Shown here piece after piece: positions 46,334-57,376 of a stretch of DNA of 64,000 bases. Made by a program: the position numbers and the translations under genes. Location: positions 6,842,501-6,906,500 of the forward strand of contig NC_060028.1 of assembly GCF_021134715.1 (NCBI RefSeq). Reading direction: 5' to 3'. Source of the DNA: Daphnia pulex (lineage: Eukaryota; Arthropoda; Branchiopoda; Diplostraca; Daphniidae). The notes under the pieces were generated by a model. That model had not been told where the DNA came from. It searched no databases and saw nothing but the letters and a program-made list of their open reading frames with translations. Positions within the stretch are counted from its first letter, which is position 1. The number at the start of each line of letters is the position of its first letter.

Positions 46334-47001
46334 ATGAAAATCAACCATATGCTTATTGCTAAGGACATATGTAAAACGTATGATCATGCTCCTATTATTC
46401 AAAACCTGAGCTTATCCATTCAACCAGGAGAAATGGTCGCCATTGTAGGGCCTTCTGGTGCTGGAAAGACTACGTTGCTATATCTGTTGTCTATCTTGGA
46501 TCAGCCAGATAGTGGCTCCATAGTATATGAGGTTATAGAGGTAACCCAGCTAAAAGGTAGGCGTTGGCTAAATTTAGGAAAATAGGTTTTGTATTTCAAT
46601 TTCATAACTTGTTGCCAGAATTTACACTTTTTGAAAATGTTTGTCTGCCTTGTTATCTGGGCAATTTCCATAAAAAGGAAGTAGACCAAAAAGCAGGTGA
46701 AATATTGACTTTACTTGGGTTGCACCACCTGAATCATCGTTTTCCAGCCGATGTGTCTGGGGGAGAACTCCAACGTATAGCTGTAGCTCGGGCGTTGATC
46801 AATAATCCGGCTATTGTTTTTTCCGATGAACCGAGTGGTAGCTCGGATGCCAAAAATGCATCCCGGTAACACGATCTTTTTTTCCGAATGTTCTAAGGTT
46901 TTCAAACAATTTTTGTAGTCATAACCCACAATCACACTTTAACCACCAAGGCAGATAGGGTTTTGTGGCTTAAAGATGCTGATGTAAAACATCCCACATA
47001 A
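46334..47001 (+). pseudogene. lolD: Lipoprotein-release ABC transporter ATPase, frameshifted
   Basis: LolD powers extraction of lipoproteins from the inner membrane (LolCDE). The frame from ATG 46334 has the Walker A motif GPSGAGKTTLLYLLSILDQP. A frameshift near 46565 follows, then KIGFVFQFHNLLPEFTLFEN (Q-loop and the LLPEFT signature), the ABC signature VSGGELQRIAVARALINNP, and Walker B AIVFSDEPSGSSDAKNA. The usual 'GNLD' is changed to 'GSSD'. A second break near 46870 is followed by the H-loop VVITHNHTLTTKADRVLWLK and a stop at 46999-47001. All nucleotide-binding motifs are recognisable but the frame is broken at least twice. It is the first gene of the bacterial segment after the transposon. 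Confidence 0.85.
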
Positions 47002-47014
47002 ACAGAGTAAAGCT

Positions 47015-47135
47015 ATGTCCAAATCCGCTGAAACGGTCTTAAAAGAACTAAAAAAAAGCGAGATAAAAGCCCTTTTACTTTAGACAAGGAGAGGAGACCT
47101 ATTATATAGATGAAATTATAAAATACTTTAACATA
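47015..47135 (+). pseudogene. holA: DNA polymerase III delta subunit, N-terminal stub
   Basis: ATG at 47015 lies 13 bp after the lolD stop on the same strand, consistent with a bacterial operon. The frame reads MSKSAETVLKELKKSEIK. After a one-base slip near 47067 it continues FYFRQGEETYYIDEIIKYF, the typical start of HolA, where 'hydrophobic-x-G-E-E-x-Y-x-I-D' opens the delta subunit (clamp-loader arm). The gene stops at about 47130, where unrelated eukaryotic repeat sequence begins. This marks the right edge of the inserted bacterial DNA. Only about 40 of roughly 340 codons are present. Confidence 0.7.
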
Positions 47136-47640
47136 CAACTAAAGAATTTCTGGAAGCACTAGCTAACCAAATTGTCACACACGTAAAGTACCTTCCCCTG
47201 GTGCTGCTAACGTTCGAATGCATCCTACCCGAACGAGTCAAGATGGTGTTCTTGTGTACAAATGTATGTAACCAACTCATAAAGGTGTCACAAATGCTGG
47301 CAATTAGTCCACACCACACCAAGATGTGAATCCCCTCCCTCACAACAAATCCAATAAATGGGGCACACCACACCACAAAGAACAGGAATATACCACGAGA
47401 TGCGTAAACTATGGAAACAAGTCACACGAAACACACAGCAACGACTGGCCAGCCTTCCTGAAAAAAAAGACTTACAAAATGGCCTACGTGGAAGGCATAA
47501 CTGTCAGAGAACTCTTCAAAAGAATCGCCCACGCCCAGCTGAACAACGCCCCTCCCCCCCATCCACACGGAGATGATGAAAGAACTGCTACAGACCTTAC
47601 AACAAGAATTAAGGCGACATAGAGAATCAATGATTTCCAA
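47136..47640 (+). mobile_element. Retrotransposon gag-like zinc-knuckle remnant
   Basis: The frame at 47326-47622 contains TRCVNYGNKSHETHSNDWPA followed by FLKKKTYKMAYVEGITVREL. The spacing matches the zinc knuckle C-x2-C-x4-H-x4-C of ORF1/gag proteins of non-LTR retrotransposons, where 'CVNCG...H......CP' is common. Here the second and last Cys have become Tyr and Trp. The block AYVEGITVRELFKRI is typical of the region after the knuckle. Upstream frames are broken. It directly borders the bacterial insertion. Confidence 0.5.
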
Positions 47641-50389
47641 GATCAACAAGGGCATCAAAGAGCTAACGGAAGACCTTAACGTGTTCTATTTCAGTTAAAA
47701 GTAAGCATTTTTAAACACAATTTTTGGACCGACTAAAATTACACTGATTTTTTATTCTATTTTTTAAATTAAATCTGGTATTGCCGGAAATGAAAAAAAA
47801 CGAAAAAAAAACTCCTTTTTAGGCGTTTTTTATATTTCAGGGTTTAGTTCAAAGATATTCATCTTGTCATATTAACTGTATAGTGTAGACCAATTAAGTT
47901 TGTCCCTCTAGAAACGAGATGATTGTAAAAATGAGGAGGAAGTAGAGAAAAACAAGTATCACAGCTAAGAAACATGGGCAACCTTCATTGTAAGACTTGG
48001 ACAACACGATCAACAATCCGAAACAAAAGTGGTCATTCCATTGCTGAAGCCAGCAAAACTTTCCGATGGCCCTAACGGATACCGAACAGAAGTTGCATTA
48101 TAACCTGTCTAGGTAAAAACTTTGAAAGACTACAGACTCCACTTATTTTCTTCAAGTCCAGAGGCATCACAAGAACACGCAGGCTTCCGGAGAAGATGCG
48201 AACTCGGATGTGAAAGGATGTGAAATTCACTATTTCCATTACTACACTAGGGAAGGAAGCCTGCAGCGCGAGGCCTAGTTACGATACCTAGTTGGGGAAT
48301 CATATCACATCCAATGCGTGCACGGAATGATTAATGAAAAATATTTATAATTTATAATATTATTATATTAATAAGTACATTTATAATTTACTTTATAATT
48401 TATCCTAATGAATGTGTCATTTATGTTCAACAATTATAATTATTTATGGATGTTTTTTTAACCCATTGCCGATGATCATCATGCCATACGCATTTGGATC
48501 TGTAATTCTGCGGTCTTACCCCAGTCCATAGACGGCGTGAAACATCCTATGGCTTAACGCGAGTTGTCTTCTTTTTACAGCAGAAGTAAATTATTCTATA
48601 ACCAAAAAGAATGCTTTGCACTCGTCTGGAGTTAAAGCTCTTCATCGTTCCCGATAATTAGGTTCTATTTTGATTACGAAACAAAAAGAATACAGTCCGT
48701 GTGTCGGCAATTATAAATCGTTTGGGGAAGTTTGGGGGTTCGACAAAACAACAGGGAGGGACATAGAAGAAAGCCTATCCTCTTCATGTCTTCATGCACT
48801 ATTATTTTTAAAGAAAAGAAATACTGGTGATTTATTCAGTATGTATCTCATTTATCTTTCCTTTTGCGAATTTTTTGGGGCGAATACGAAAATTTGTGGG
48901 GGGGGGGGGGACTGCCGAGAAAAACGCATTTTTCCATAAGGTTCTCTTGCTCATTCAGTGAGGGTTTGGTTCACCTTTTGAGATTTCTTCGGGCTTTGGG
49001 ATATTTTAGGAGTAGGGGGGGGACGGTACCAATATCTCTTCCACGAGGGAAAGTTTGGAGCCGCTGAAGTCGTCTAATTGGTTCTCTAGCACAACTCGGT
49101 AAACTACTAGTAGATGTCTTTCTCGTAACACCAAACACAAAAAATTATAGTGGGAAAATGTTGTTTGTTGTATGTGATTACCAATATCAAAAGGTATGTT
49201 ACCCTTCCGGTCTAGTTATTCAAATTCTTTGTATCCTCATATTCAGTTTAGTTTTCCCCCTCCATTGCAGTTCATTGTAGCTTATAAAAAGACCAGACAC
49301 AGTCAGGGACTTTCTCACATTCTTGCCAACGCTTGTAGTAAATACAAGTCGTGCCATGCAGTCTTGCATTGGTGTCAGAACAGGTTCGACCACGCAGTAA
49401 CAAAGTAAGTTCAAATGTCTAAAGATGATTTAAATAATTCATTTTTTTGGGGGGGGCCTGATATCTTTATCGGAACAAGAGACGATTGGGCCGTCGAAAA
49501 TGTCCCTGTAGCCACAAGAAAAGCACAGGGAAAAAAGTTTGCGGAAGCTTGTACAGTTCTAATTATTTTACGAATACATTATCAACCAATATATTTGTTT
49601 TAAAAATGTTTTGAATCTATCCCCATTACTTGCGTCGCAAATCAGCGAGACAGTTAACTAAAAACTAACTTAACTTAACTTAATTTTAAAACACGGCGGC
49701 CTTATGGGTCTTTGAACATTTTCGAATACTTGTGTTGTTTACTGTAGGTATTCAAATGAAAGTAAAGCCAGGTCTTGATTGTTATAGCCTATATTTGCAT
49801 AGCTTATTATTAAAGGGGAAAAATTAGTAAACTTCAAATGCAAACCTTTAAAAAGAATCATTTCTTATCGGAGTGGTTTGGGACGGAACAACGGGTTCAA
49901 GGGACCACCCGAGTTGTGGCACCATCTAATAGTCAGATAAGAAGGTAACTCATTAGCTTGGCTCTGGCTTAACGTAAAAACAAGTTGCCATCGAATTCGT
50001 TATAAATTGATCCCCTTGAGCAGCTTTTAGGGTCACCACATCACGTGTAAAAGCCAGCTATTGTCATTAAACGTAAGTGGACGAAAAAATGTAAAACTTC
50101 TCGATAAATTTAAAAAAAAAGTGCCTCAACCTGATTCTTAACCCGGGAAATAACCCGGCCTGGGTTATTTTTTTATGACCATCAAAACCATTTAAGGAAA
50201 AAAACTTAATTGTAAAATTAAAAAAAAATGTCCCATAAGGTCATGGCACAGCGCTGTGCATGAATATTAAATTTTTTTTTTCCTACGTGATGAACGAATG
50301 TGGTTGAATTATCTTGAAATTTCAGTGATAGTGAACCTTTAGGTTTTATACTTGCATTATATATTTGTTTGCTTAGATTTCTAAGTGCC
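47641..50389. other. No gene seen
   Basis: Repeat-like, AT-rich sequence with poly-G runs near 48896-48910, 49014-49022 and 49447-49455. A broken coding-like stretch near 49270-49410 (FIVAYKKTRHSQGLSHILAN) and 49415-49600 has no recognised family. Confidence 0.4.
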
Positions 50390-50565
50390 AATTTGCGGGG
50401 TTTTCCCCCTGATATGCTTGTATATCAGGGAGACAACCCTATTTAAGTGTTGCCAATGCATCTCGTACTCTCCTTGGTGCGGTTTGCTGGTCTATATTCT
50501 ATAAGGCCGGCTATACTCCACAGACATCGACTGCCGGTAGACTTGGGTTCGTTTACATCTTATTG
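50390..50565. repeat. Repeat copy with empty insertion site
   Basis: The sequence 'atttgcggggttttcccc... tctataaggccggctatactccacagacatcg' is paralogous to about 56440-56616 plus 57208-57260. Here GCTATAC (50510-50516) is single and uninterrupted. In the paralogue it is duplicated around a 584-bp element, so this is an in-window empty site. Confidence 0.8.
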
Positions 50566-50586
50566 TCTTGAATCTGATGATCTGAA

Positions 50587-51440
50587 ATGTTTGTTGCTGA
50601 CCACCTCATCATTGAAAGTGACATCGCTTTGCAGCCAGATGCTACTTCCTATGCTCAAGCCTCAAAAAGGCCAGTTAAAGTAACGGAGAAGAAACAGTTT
50701 ATGGATGCTGCAAACAAAGGGAAGAATCCAGCACCCCACACCAAGCGAGTACAAAACCCAAAAAGCTTGAAAGTATTACGCATCAAAATACTATGAAGAA
50801 AATAGAAGAACAGGAGCAGCTGGAAGGTGAAAGCAGATAGAAGATCACAACGAAACAACATCTGATAGCAGAGCTGTTTCTGCTTCCATGCCAGATCTTG
50901 AAGGCAGCACCAGACCACCAGTGAAGATTAAGCTGAAGATGATTTTGAACATGACAATGTCTTTCCTCCTGGCAGCAGCAATACTCTTTGTACTACAAAT
51001 AAGAAATCTTTGCGATACTGTCAGAAAATACTTATGTGCAGATTGTTATTCTATTTTTTTGTTTCTATTCCATGACAATATTCATTGTGTCAATATGCTG
51101 CGAATACAAAACTCATCTTCTGGAGCTGCTGCAAGCTGAGTTTAATTTGTACAAGAGTAAGTTTTAACATTAATAAATGAAAAAAATCATGCTTCCGAGT
51201 CTAAAAAGTTCAGTGTAAGTTTAAAATTACTACTTTTTAAATTAATTATCTAACTATTTTCATCATTCAGGATTATGATGGTCTATTTATAGAAGAAAAG
51301 ATTCTAATCCGATGCGTCGACGTTAACATGTCCGTTTGGACTGGGAATGTTCTCTCTATAGTGTTCGGAAAAGAATACTTATTAAAAACACACAAAATGA
51401 CAAGTAAGGAAGACACGCGGGGATAAGAATTTGATCTTTT
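50587..51440 (+). pseudogene. BEN-domain-like protein remnant
   Basis: The frame at 50587-50796 reads ADHLIIESDIALQPDATSYA and SKRPVKVTEKKQFMDAANKG. A broken acidic linker follows (DDFEHDNVFPPGSSN). After an acceptor ending at about 51272 comes DYDGLFIEEKILIRCVDVNM and TGNVLSIVFGKEYLLKTHKM. This last part resembles a BEN domain (a helix with an R/K-C pattern, then hydrophobic helix plus F-x-x-E-x-L). BEN proteins bind DNA or chromatin. Breaks in the linker and an early stop near 51424 indicate a pseudogene. The call rests on motif shape only. Confidence 0.35.
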
Positions 51441-52700
51441 GATTAATATGTTGTTTGCTGGATTACAATTCTAATTTTTATTTCAGACCACGTCAAACAG
51501 AAGTGATCTGATATTCGTTCCTGCCCCCAAACTAATAAAATCCGCCGAGAAATCACAGTCACAGAAGTTTAATTATACTGCTGGTTCTTGAAAATAAATA
51601 TCCTTATCATTTTTTATTATCAGATCAAGAATAATCTTGACATAATACATCTTATCTTACAATTGTGTTTATGTATTTTATTTTCACGAAGCACGCTTGT
51701 TAACACTAAAATGAAATTGTTTTAAGTATGCTCTTATTACTTTTGTCACTTTATATGCTGTACATATTTAGAGCGAAGATAATAAGCATGTAATAAGATA
51801 TTTCAATAACATAGTTATATTGATACGTCGTATTTAGTACAACATAATTATGTGTTGACGATGCAAGCAAAGATAGTATTCACAAGACAAAACAACATGG
51901 TACTCACAAGTTAACACAAGATAATTACATGATTATGACATCTTAACGATGAACCAAAAACGTGTTACCTACTACATGTTTATTACATACTACAAAGTTA
52001 AGTACAGTATCCTAAAAAAAATCCAAACAGGAGTAATATGCTGAATTAGCCACTAGCCATGCCATGGTGAATTCTAGCTATAAGTTTAATCGTTATTACA
52101 AATCATCATTCTTACATTTTCCTTTACTATAGAATTACTTACTGGTGCCCCACAAACAAGCTACAAACTCCATAAATAGTCCGATAACCTTGTAAATATG
52201 AAATCGAATCTATGGCTGGAATTCAGACAGGAGAAAAAACTTGTCAGGCTAAGAAATGGAGGTATAGTTAAAAAATAAAAAATAAATTTCTTTAATATCA
52301 AGTTTTCTCATCAACTTTCTATCGGACCAGAATACTCAGTTGAAAATGGATTGGATAATTTGTTCTCATAATGCTGAGAAAAGATAAGGAGGATATTGAT
52401 TCTGGAGTTGGTTTGACACAAGCTCGCTTGAAATCCATAATTCAAGATTTAGTCCGTTTATGCGGAATATATCTCAAAGTGAAATCCTTCTTATTAACTA
52501 AGGGGATAAAATGTTAAAATTTCAATTAAAAGTCGATTAACTAGATCAAATAAATAATAAAAATTTTAGGGCTACTGAATTTCTTCTGAACGGAAAACTA
52601 ATCGCGTTTGCGGGGCATCGTAAATTGTCTATAGAACTTCATATACAGAAAATCCTAACATGGATGAAATAAAGAAAATTGATTCTGAAATTTAAAAAAA
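51441..52700. other. No gene seen
   Basis: Very AT-rich spacer. A single mariner-like end (CAGTATCC near 52003) has no visible partner. Confidence 0.45.
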
Positions 52701-53236
52701 ATGAGGGCAAAAAGACAAATCTGGACGTCCAACTCCAATAGAACCCCAATATCACCATTTATCATGGCAGATGAAGCAGTAAATGCATACAACATAAATC
52801 ATCCGGCTTTGCAGCCAATGTCTTTCACCCATAAAGTGTTGCGGGATGTGTCATCAAAGTTTTGGAAACATGTAAATTTTAAATTTAACTTCCGTTTTTA
52901 GAAGCTTCGTTTATGATATTTAACTTACACTTTAACAGGATAAGTACTGGCACGAAGTGCATTTCAAGCCATTAACAAAATGGAACGATTGGATATTGAT
53001 ACGCTTACCGTCCCCCACGTGAATTCCATTTTGAGGACAATCGAAGAAAAGGGAAAGTTGATTGGTATTGTAATTTTTATTTATTATTATTATTATTATT
53101 TATTAGTAAGATCGTTTCTAGCAAATCGTTTCCTTACAAATTTTTTTAGAATTGGAAAAATTGGATCGGTAACAGAAAAAAGTCGACCAAAGGCAAAAAA
53201 ATGGATGAACGATTTTACCACATTATCCCAAACGTA
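52701..53236 (+). pseudogene. Unrecognised spliced gene fragment
   Basis: The first segment (52701-52872) includes FIMADEAVNAYNINHPALQP and TLKVLRDVSSKFWKH-like sequence before a CAT/GTAAAT donor. After an acceptor near 52939 come DKYWHEVHFKPLTK and then, in another frame, MERLDIDTLTVPHVNSILRT and IEEKGKLIG at a GTATTG donor. A third segment near 53150 continues ELEKLDR. A one-base shift lies in the second exon near 52980. Compositionally these are real exons of a decayed gene; no family is recognised. Confidence 0.35.
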
Positions 53237-53289
53237 ACATCAAATAAAATAAAAATCAGTGTTGATACTATGGAAAAAGTGGACGTGTA

Positions 53290-53499
53290 GGAGACCGGGG
53301 CTGTGTGGGACATGGGGCTACATGGGACATCGCAGTTTTGAGCATGTTCCCGTAATTTTTTTTAAATAATTTTTTTACCCAACATGGGGCATGGTAAATA
53401 CTCAAATATAGTAAAAAAATTATTTAAAAAAAATTACGGGAACATGCTCAAAACTGCGATGTCCCATGTAGCCCCATGTCCCACACAGCCCCGGTCTCC
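53290..53499. repeat. Near-perfect inverted repeat with 89-bp arms (MITE-like)
   Basis: The arms 53290-53378 and 53411-53499 are complementary throughout, starting GGAGACCGGGGCTGTGTGGG, with a 32-bp loop. It is GC-rich at the ends and T-rich toward the loop. No coding capacity. Both outer flanks begin with similar 'gta(g)g' sequence. It could form a very stable hairpin RNA if transcribed. Confidence 0.9.
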
Positions 53500-54029
53500 C
53501 CTACTTCCTCGAAAAGGTTGAAACAATCGACGAAAGAAGTTTATGTATAGTACCATATACTAAGTTTTTACATCAGAACTTTTGAAGATTCATTTTGGAA
53601 TCTGCTACGGTCTCAATACAATATTGTTATTATTGACGAATCCTACAAGGATTTGGAGTATTCCGTGTCGAAACAAGTCTTGCTGAACTCAAATGCAGCT
53701 ACATGTACTCCAGAACTATCGGACTCCATTGCATACGACATCTCACCTCAGTAATATTGTTAATGCTATTTTAGTTTAGTATGTCAAATATTGATACATT
53801 TGTTTTTCTTCTTCAGCCGTCATGTTGGATTCCAGGAAATGGGGTTTGGCAGGGACGCAGGTTTAATCTCACTTTTGATTTTTCCCTTCAAGCAAAGAAT
53901 TTTCGGAAAATTACATTTCTGAACGTTTTCCAAAGAATTGTCACAACAAAGAAAAAATCTTTGAAAGAATATCCTCAAAGAAAAATTGTCTGTAAAAATT
54001 TGATTTTAAATTTTTACTTTTTTATTACA
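53500..54029. other. No recognised gene
   Basis: A coding-like stretch near 53650-53755 (GVFRVETSLAELKCSYMYSR) ends at a CAG/TAATAT border and is unassigned. The rest is AT-rich. Confidence 0.35.
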
Positions 54030-54945
54030 ATTCGGTTGTAGTGTTCAGAACACTTTGAATTGCCTTACCACCCAATTTTGTGACGATGTTTGAATTGGTG
54101 GGAATCAGAGTTTGTATCACTTGTTTTAGTCTTTTGAGTTGGTGTCGTCTCACTTAGGCTGAGCATGTTCAACTAAACCCATGCTGGTCTCTTTAGCAAA
54201 TGAAAGTGGAATAAACAACTTTGTTTCAACGACGAACAGTTTAGTACAAATCCTTGTTGAATAACACTTCCCCGATCGGAATTCGCAAGAGAAAGCCGAA
54301 AAATAACCCTCATTAATCTGATTGAAGACCTCGGAAAAAATTAACCTTTTAATCCTTTGGGTGAGGTGGGTGAGCATATTTATGAATTGGGCGGACCGGA
54401 AAGGGTGGCTGATATGACTCAACAGAAGAGAAGTATCTTGCAGTTCTGCTCTCAGTGCTAAACTATACGGTGGTTAGTTTCAGGAGACCATCAATTTTAC
54501 CTCTGATCTAAGTTTCGTTCACCATGTCCAAATCAAAACTTACTACGATACTTCTGCTACTCGTTTAAAGTAAATGTATGCATTCAGTAAAATATTGAGA
54601 GACGGACACTCAACAAAGCTGAATGATAGATCAATTTACGATGCCCTTCTTAACAGTTAGACCACATTCCTCATAACCCCAGTGGACCTCGGAACCAAAA
54701 TATACTTGACCAAGGGAAAAACTTCTACACTTAACCTCATAATAGCCTCCTCAGAAATGGCAATATCGACCAGTATCCAAATCAGTCCATATCTAAGCAG
54801 CGACCACCAACCCCTCAAAATCTTACTAAACACTATAGCATCAATGAACACTGGAAAATTCCAGCAACCTGGATGCGGATGTTGGAACAACACTGTACAA
54901 GATCTAATACAGGAGACATTTCAATTATTTTGATATTTTTCTGTT
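54030..54945 (+). mobile_element. Non-LTR retrotransposon remnant, copy 2
   Basis: Collinear with 11630-12985, starting from 'tagtgttcagaacactttga'. Near the end it reads DLGTKIYLTKGKTSTLNLII, SSEMAISTSIQISPYLSSDH and QPLKILLNTIAS. This is the C-terminal part of the AP-type endonuclease, where TSTL-x-L and the S-D-H-x-P motif are diagnostic; the final His of the S-D-H is intact in this copy. Upstream YYDTSATRLKYMNAFSKIL-like sequence is out of frame. Truncated and inactive. Confidence 0.65.
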
Positions 54946-55347
54946 TAAGTCAAGTCAATAATTCACACCAATTAGACGTAACATTTCAGATACTCGTGAA
55001 GGAAAGATTTTACAGCTAGGACAGCAGGCTGCGTAGTAATATCTTTTGGAGGTTTTAATTTTTTTTTCATTGAAAAGAAAGGTTTGTTTCTAGCATTCGT
55101 TCTAACTAGGCCTACAGTACCAACCCGAATAATCTCACCTTCCCTAACATGACCTCCCTTTTTTTAAGTTTACGGATAGCCTTAACTCTTATAGAAATAA
55201 AAAAAAAACAGCAGCTCATCGATGAGTTTGCTTTCGACTTGTCGCTTGTGGCCGTGTGGTGCATCTATGTCTACGCACATATACCGTTCAGGTGTATACA
55301 TTCCCCCCCCCTTTCCCCGTTTCGCTCCGCCATTTGCTTTGTTAATG
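54946..55347. other. No gene seen
   Basis: Spacer; a short C run at about 55303-55312. No supported feature. Confidence 0.4.
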
Positions 55348-55349
55348 TA

Positions 55350-56048
55350 CAGTATCCTGCACGGAAACTGGGACAGCCGCTAGGGGTTTTACACAGGATA
55401 CTCGTAACATGGACTACTCAATATTAAGGACGGGACTCTTCGGCCTTTACTATGCCGGCCATGTAAAAAAAATTTCCGGGAGAATCGGAATCGAAATTTA
55501 AAATTATTTATTGTTTTACCTGATGTCTCTATACCTAAAATGTACGGTTATAGAGATATTGCAAATTACTGTACGGAAAATTTGAAAAAAGACAAAACAC
55601 CGGTGCCATCTAGGAACCAAACCTCCTAAGCTCTTGAAAGTCTGCAAGCAGATGCCCATTCGTGCATACCAAGAGAAAGAGACACCACTCTTATCTCTAT
55701 TGCTTTGACATAGCTGCCTAACTCTCTTTTACCTTGTGGCATATATTCTTGAGAGCTTAGGGTGCTTGGCTGCTAGATGGCACCGGTGTTTTGTCTTTTT
55801 ACCCCCACTCCTGGAAGTAAAATTAGAATACCTCATTAATTAGTTTTTTTTACTAAGATTTATAAACAAAGTTGGAATCAGCGATAAAAACTGTGTTTAT
55901 TGATGTTTTCCATTAATTATCTCCTGAACAAACCCAACCCGACTAGCTTCAACACGGCGACAAAGCAAAGAATCCCGTCCTTATTATTGAATAGTCCATG
56001 CTCGTAAGAACCACCTAGCGGCTGTCCCAGTTTCCGTGCAGGATACTG
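55350..56048. mobile_element. Mariner-type MITE interrupted by a second MITE
   Basis: The outer ends are CAGTATCCTGCACGGAAACT and its complement, continuing through GGGACAGCCGCTAGG, about 35 bp of terminal inverted repeat. TA flanks both sides (55348-55349, 56049-56050). Removing the inner element and one CTCGTAA copy leaves a 99-bp near-palindrome, the same size class as the element at 11484-11583. Confidence 0.8.
55408..56000. mobile_element. MITE A, copy 1 (593 bp, 7-bp target duplication)
   Basis: The ends are CATGGACTACTC and its imperfect complement, continuing through AAGGACGGGACTCTTCG. The target duplication CTCGTAA is at 55401-55407 and 56001-56007. The element is non-coding and contains a conserved 'acaccggtgccatctagg' block. 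It is in inverted orientation relative to copy 2. Confidence 0.85.
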
Positions 56049-56439
56049 TACTCTCTCCCCTCACTAAAATGGCGCTTTTCTATTTCGTGCATAACTTTAA
56101 AAAAAAAAGTCCCACAAACTTCTAGTTTTTTCCTCCGTAACAAGAAGAAATTGAACTTTATTTTTATGTGGTCATATATTTTGTAATTCCCTATTTTCCC
56201 CCATGATTTTTGTGTTTTCTGCAAGTTAAAATTTTTTTGTGGAAATCCAAATACATTTTTTCTCGATAGACGGAGTTATTTTTTTGTTTTCTTCCACTCA
56301 AGGGGAAGTCATAAAAACAGAAGTTTTTGGTAGGATTATACGGGGGAATTAAAAATATTTGACTACATAAAAAACAAAGTTCAATTTCTTCTTGTTACGG
56401 GTGGGAAAACTAGAAGATTGTGCAATGTTATTTATATCT

Positions 56440-57260
56440 AATTGTCAATTTGCGAGATTTTTTCCCTGATATGCTCATATGCTATGCTAGTATCAAGTAC
56501 TACTGCGTCGTCAGATGGCTCTGGGCGACAACCATATTAAAGTGTTTTCCAATGCCAATGCGTCTCGTACTCTCTTCGCGCGGTTTGCTGTTTATATTCT
56601 ATAAGGCCGGCTATACCATGGACTACTCTAATTAAGGACGGGACTCTTCGCCTATCTCACCGTGTTAAAGCTAGTCGGGTGGGCTATTTTCATGAGAAAA
56701 TTAATGAAATACATCAATAAATTCAGTTTTTTTCGCTTATTCTAACTATGAATATAAATCTTAGTGAAATAAACTAATCAATAAGATATTTTAATTTTAC
56801 TTTCAGCAGTAAGGGTAAAAGTGGGAAACACCGCTGCCCTCTAGCAACAAAGCACCCTAATCTCTTGCCAATATAACCTACAAGGTAAAGGAGAGATAGG
56901 CAGCTATTTCAGAGGAATAGAGATAAGAGAGTGGTCTCTCTTATACGCAATGGGTATCTGCTTTTAAACTTACAAGAGCTTACGAGGTTTGGTTCCTAGA
57001 TGGCACCGGTGTTTCCCACTATTTCAATTTTCCAATAAAGAATATCAAAATATCTCCATAAAGATAAATTTTAGGTATAGGAACATTAGGTAATTAAATA
57101 TTTATTTTCTAATTCCGATTCCGATTCTCCCGAAAAAAAAATTTACAGTGCCGACATAGGAAATGCCGAAGAGTCCCGTCCTTAATTAGAGTAGTCCATG
57201 GCTATACTCTACAGACATCGGCTGCCCGCTGCGACTTGGGTTTGTTTACATCTAGAGTTT
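56440..57260. repeat. Repeat copy carrying MITE A
   Basis: Paralogue of 50390-50565. The flanks 'tctataaggccggctatac' (left) and 'tctacagacatcgg' (right) are separated by MITE A copy 2. It also has a local extra segment at about 56478-56525. Confidence 0.7.
56617..57200. mobile_element. MITE A, copy 2 (584 bp, 7-bp target duplication)
   Basis: A 34-bp perfect terminal inverted repeat begins CATGGACTACTCTAATTAAG. GCTATAC is duplicated at 56610-56616 and 57201-57207. The uninterrupted site exists at 50510-50516. The 7-bp duplication and the CATG start recall P-type elements (whose duplications are usually 7-8 bp), but the superfamily is not established. Confidence 0.9.
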
Positions 57261-57376
57261 AACCGGTTACTGTATCAAGATTTCCACGTGTGTTTTTTTA
57301 GTAGGCCAAGTAGTGTTATGAATTACATGTCCAAAAACTATTCTAATTAAAGCTGTAAATCACTATATGAAGAATT

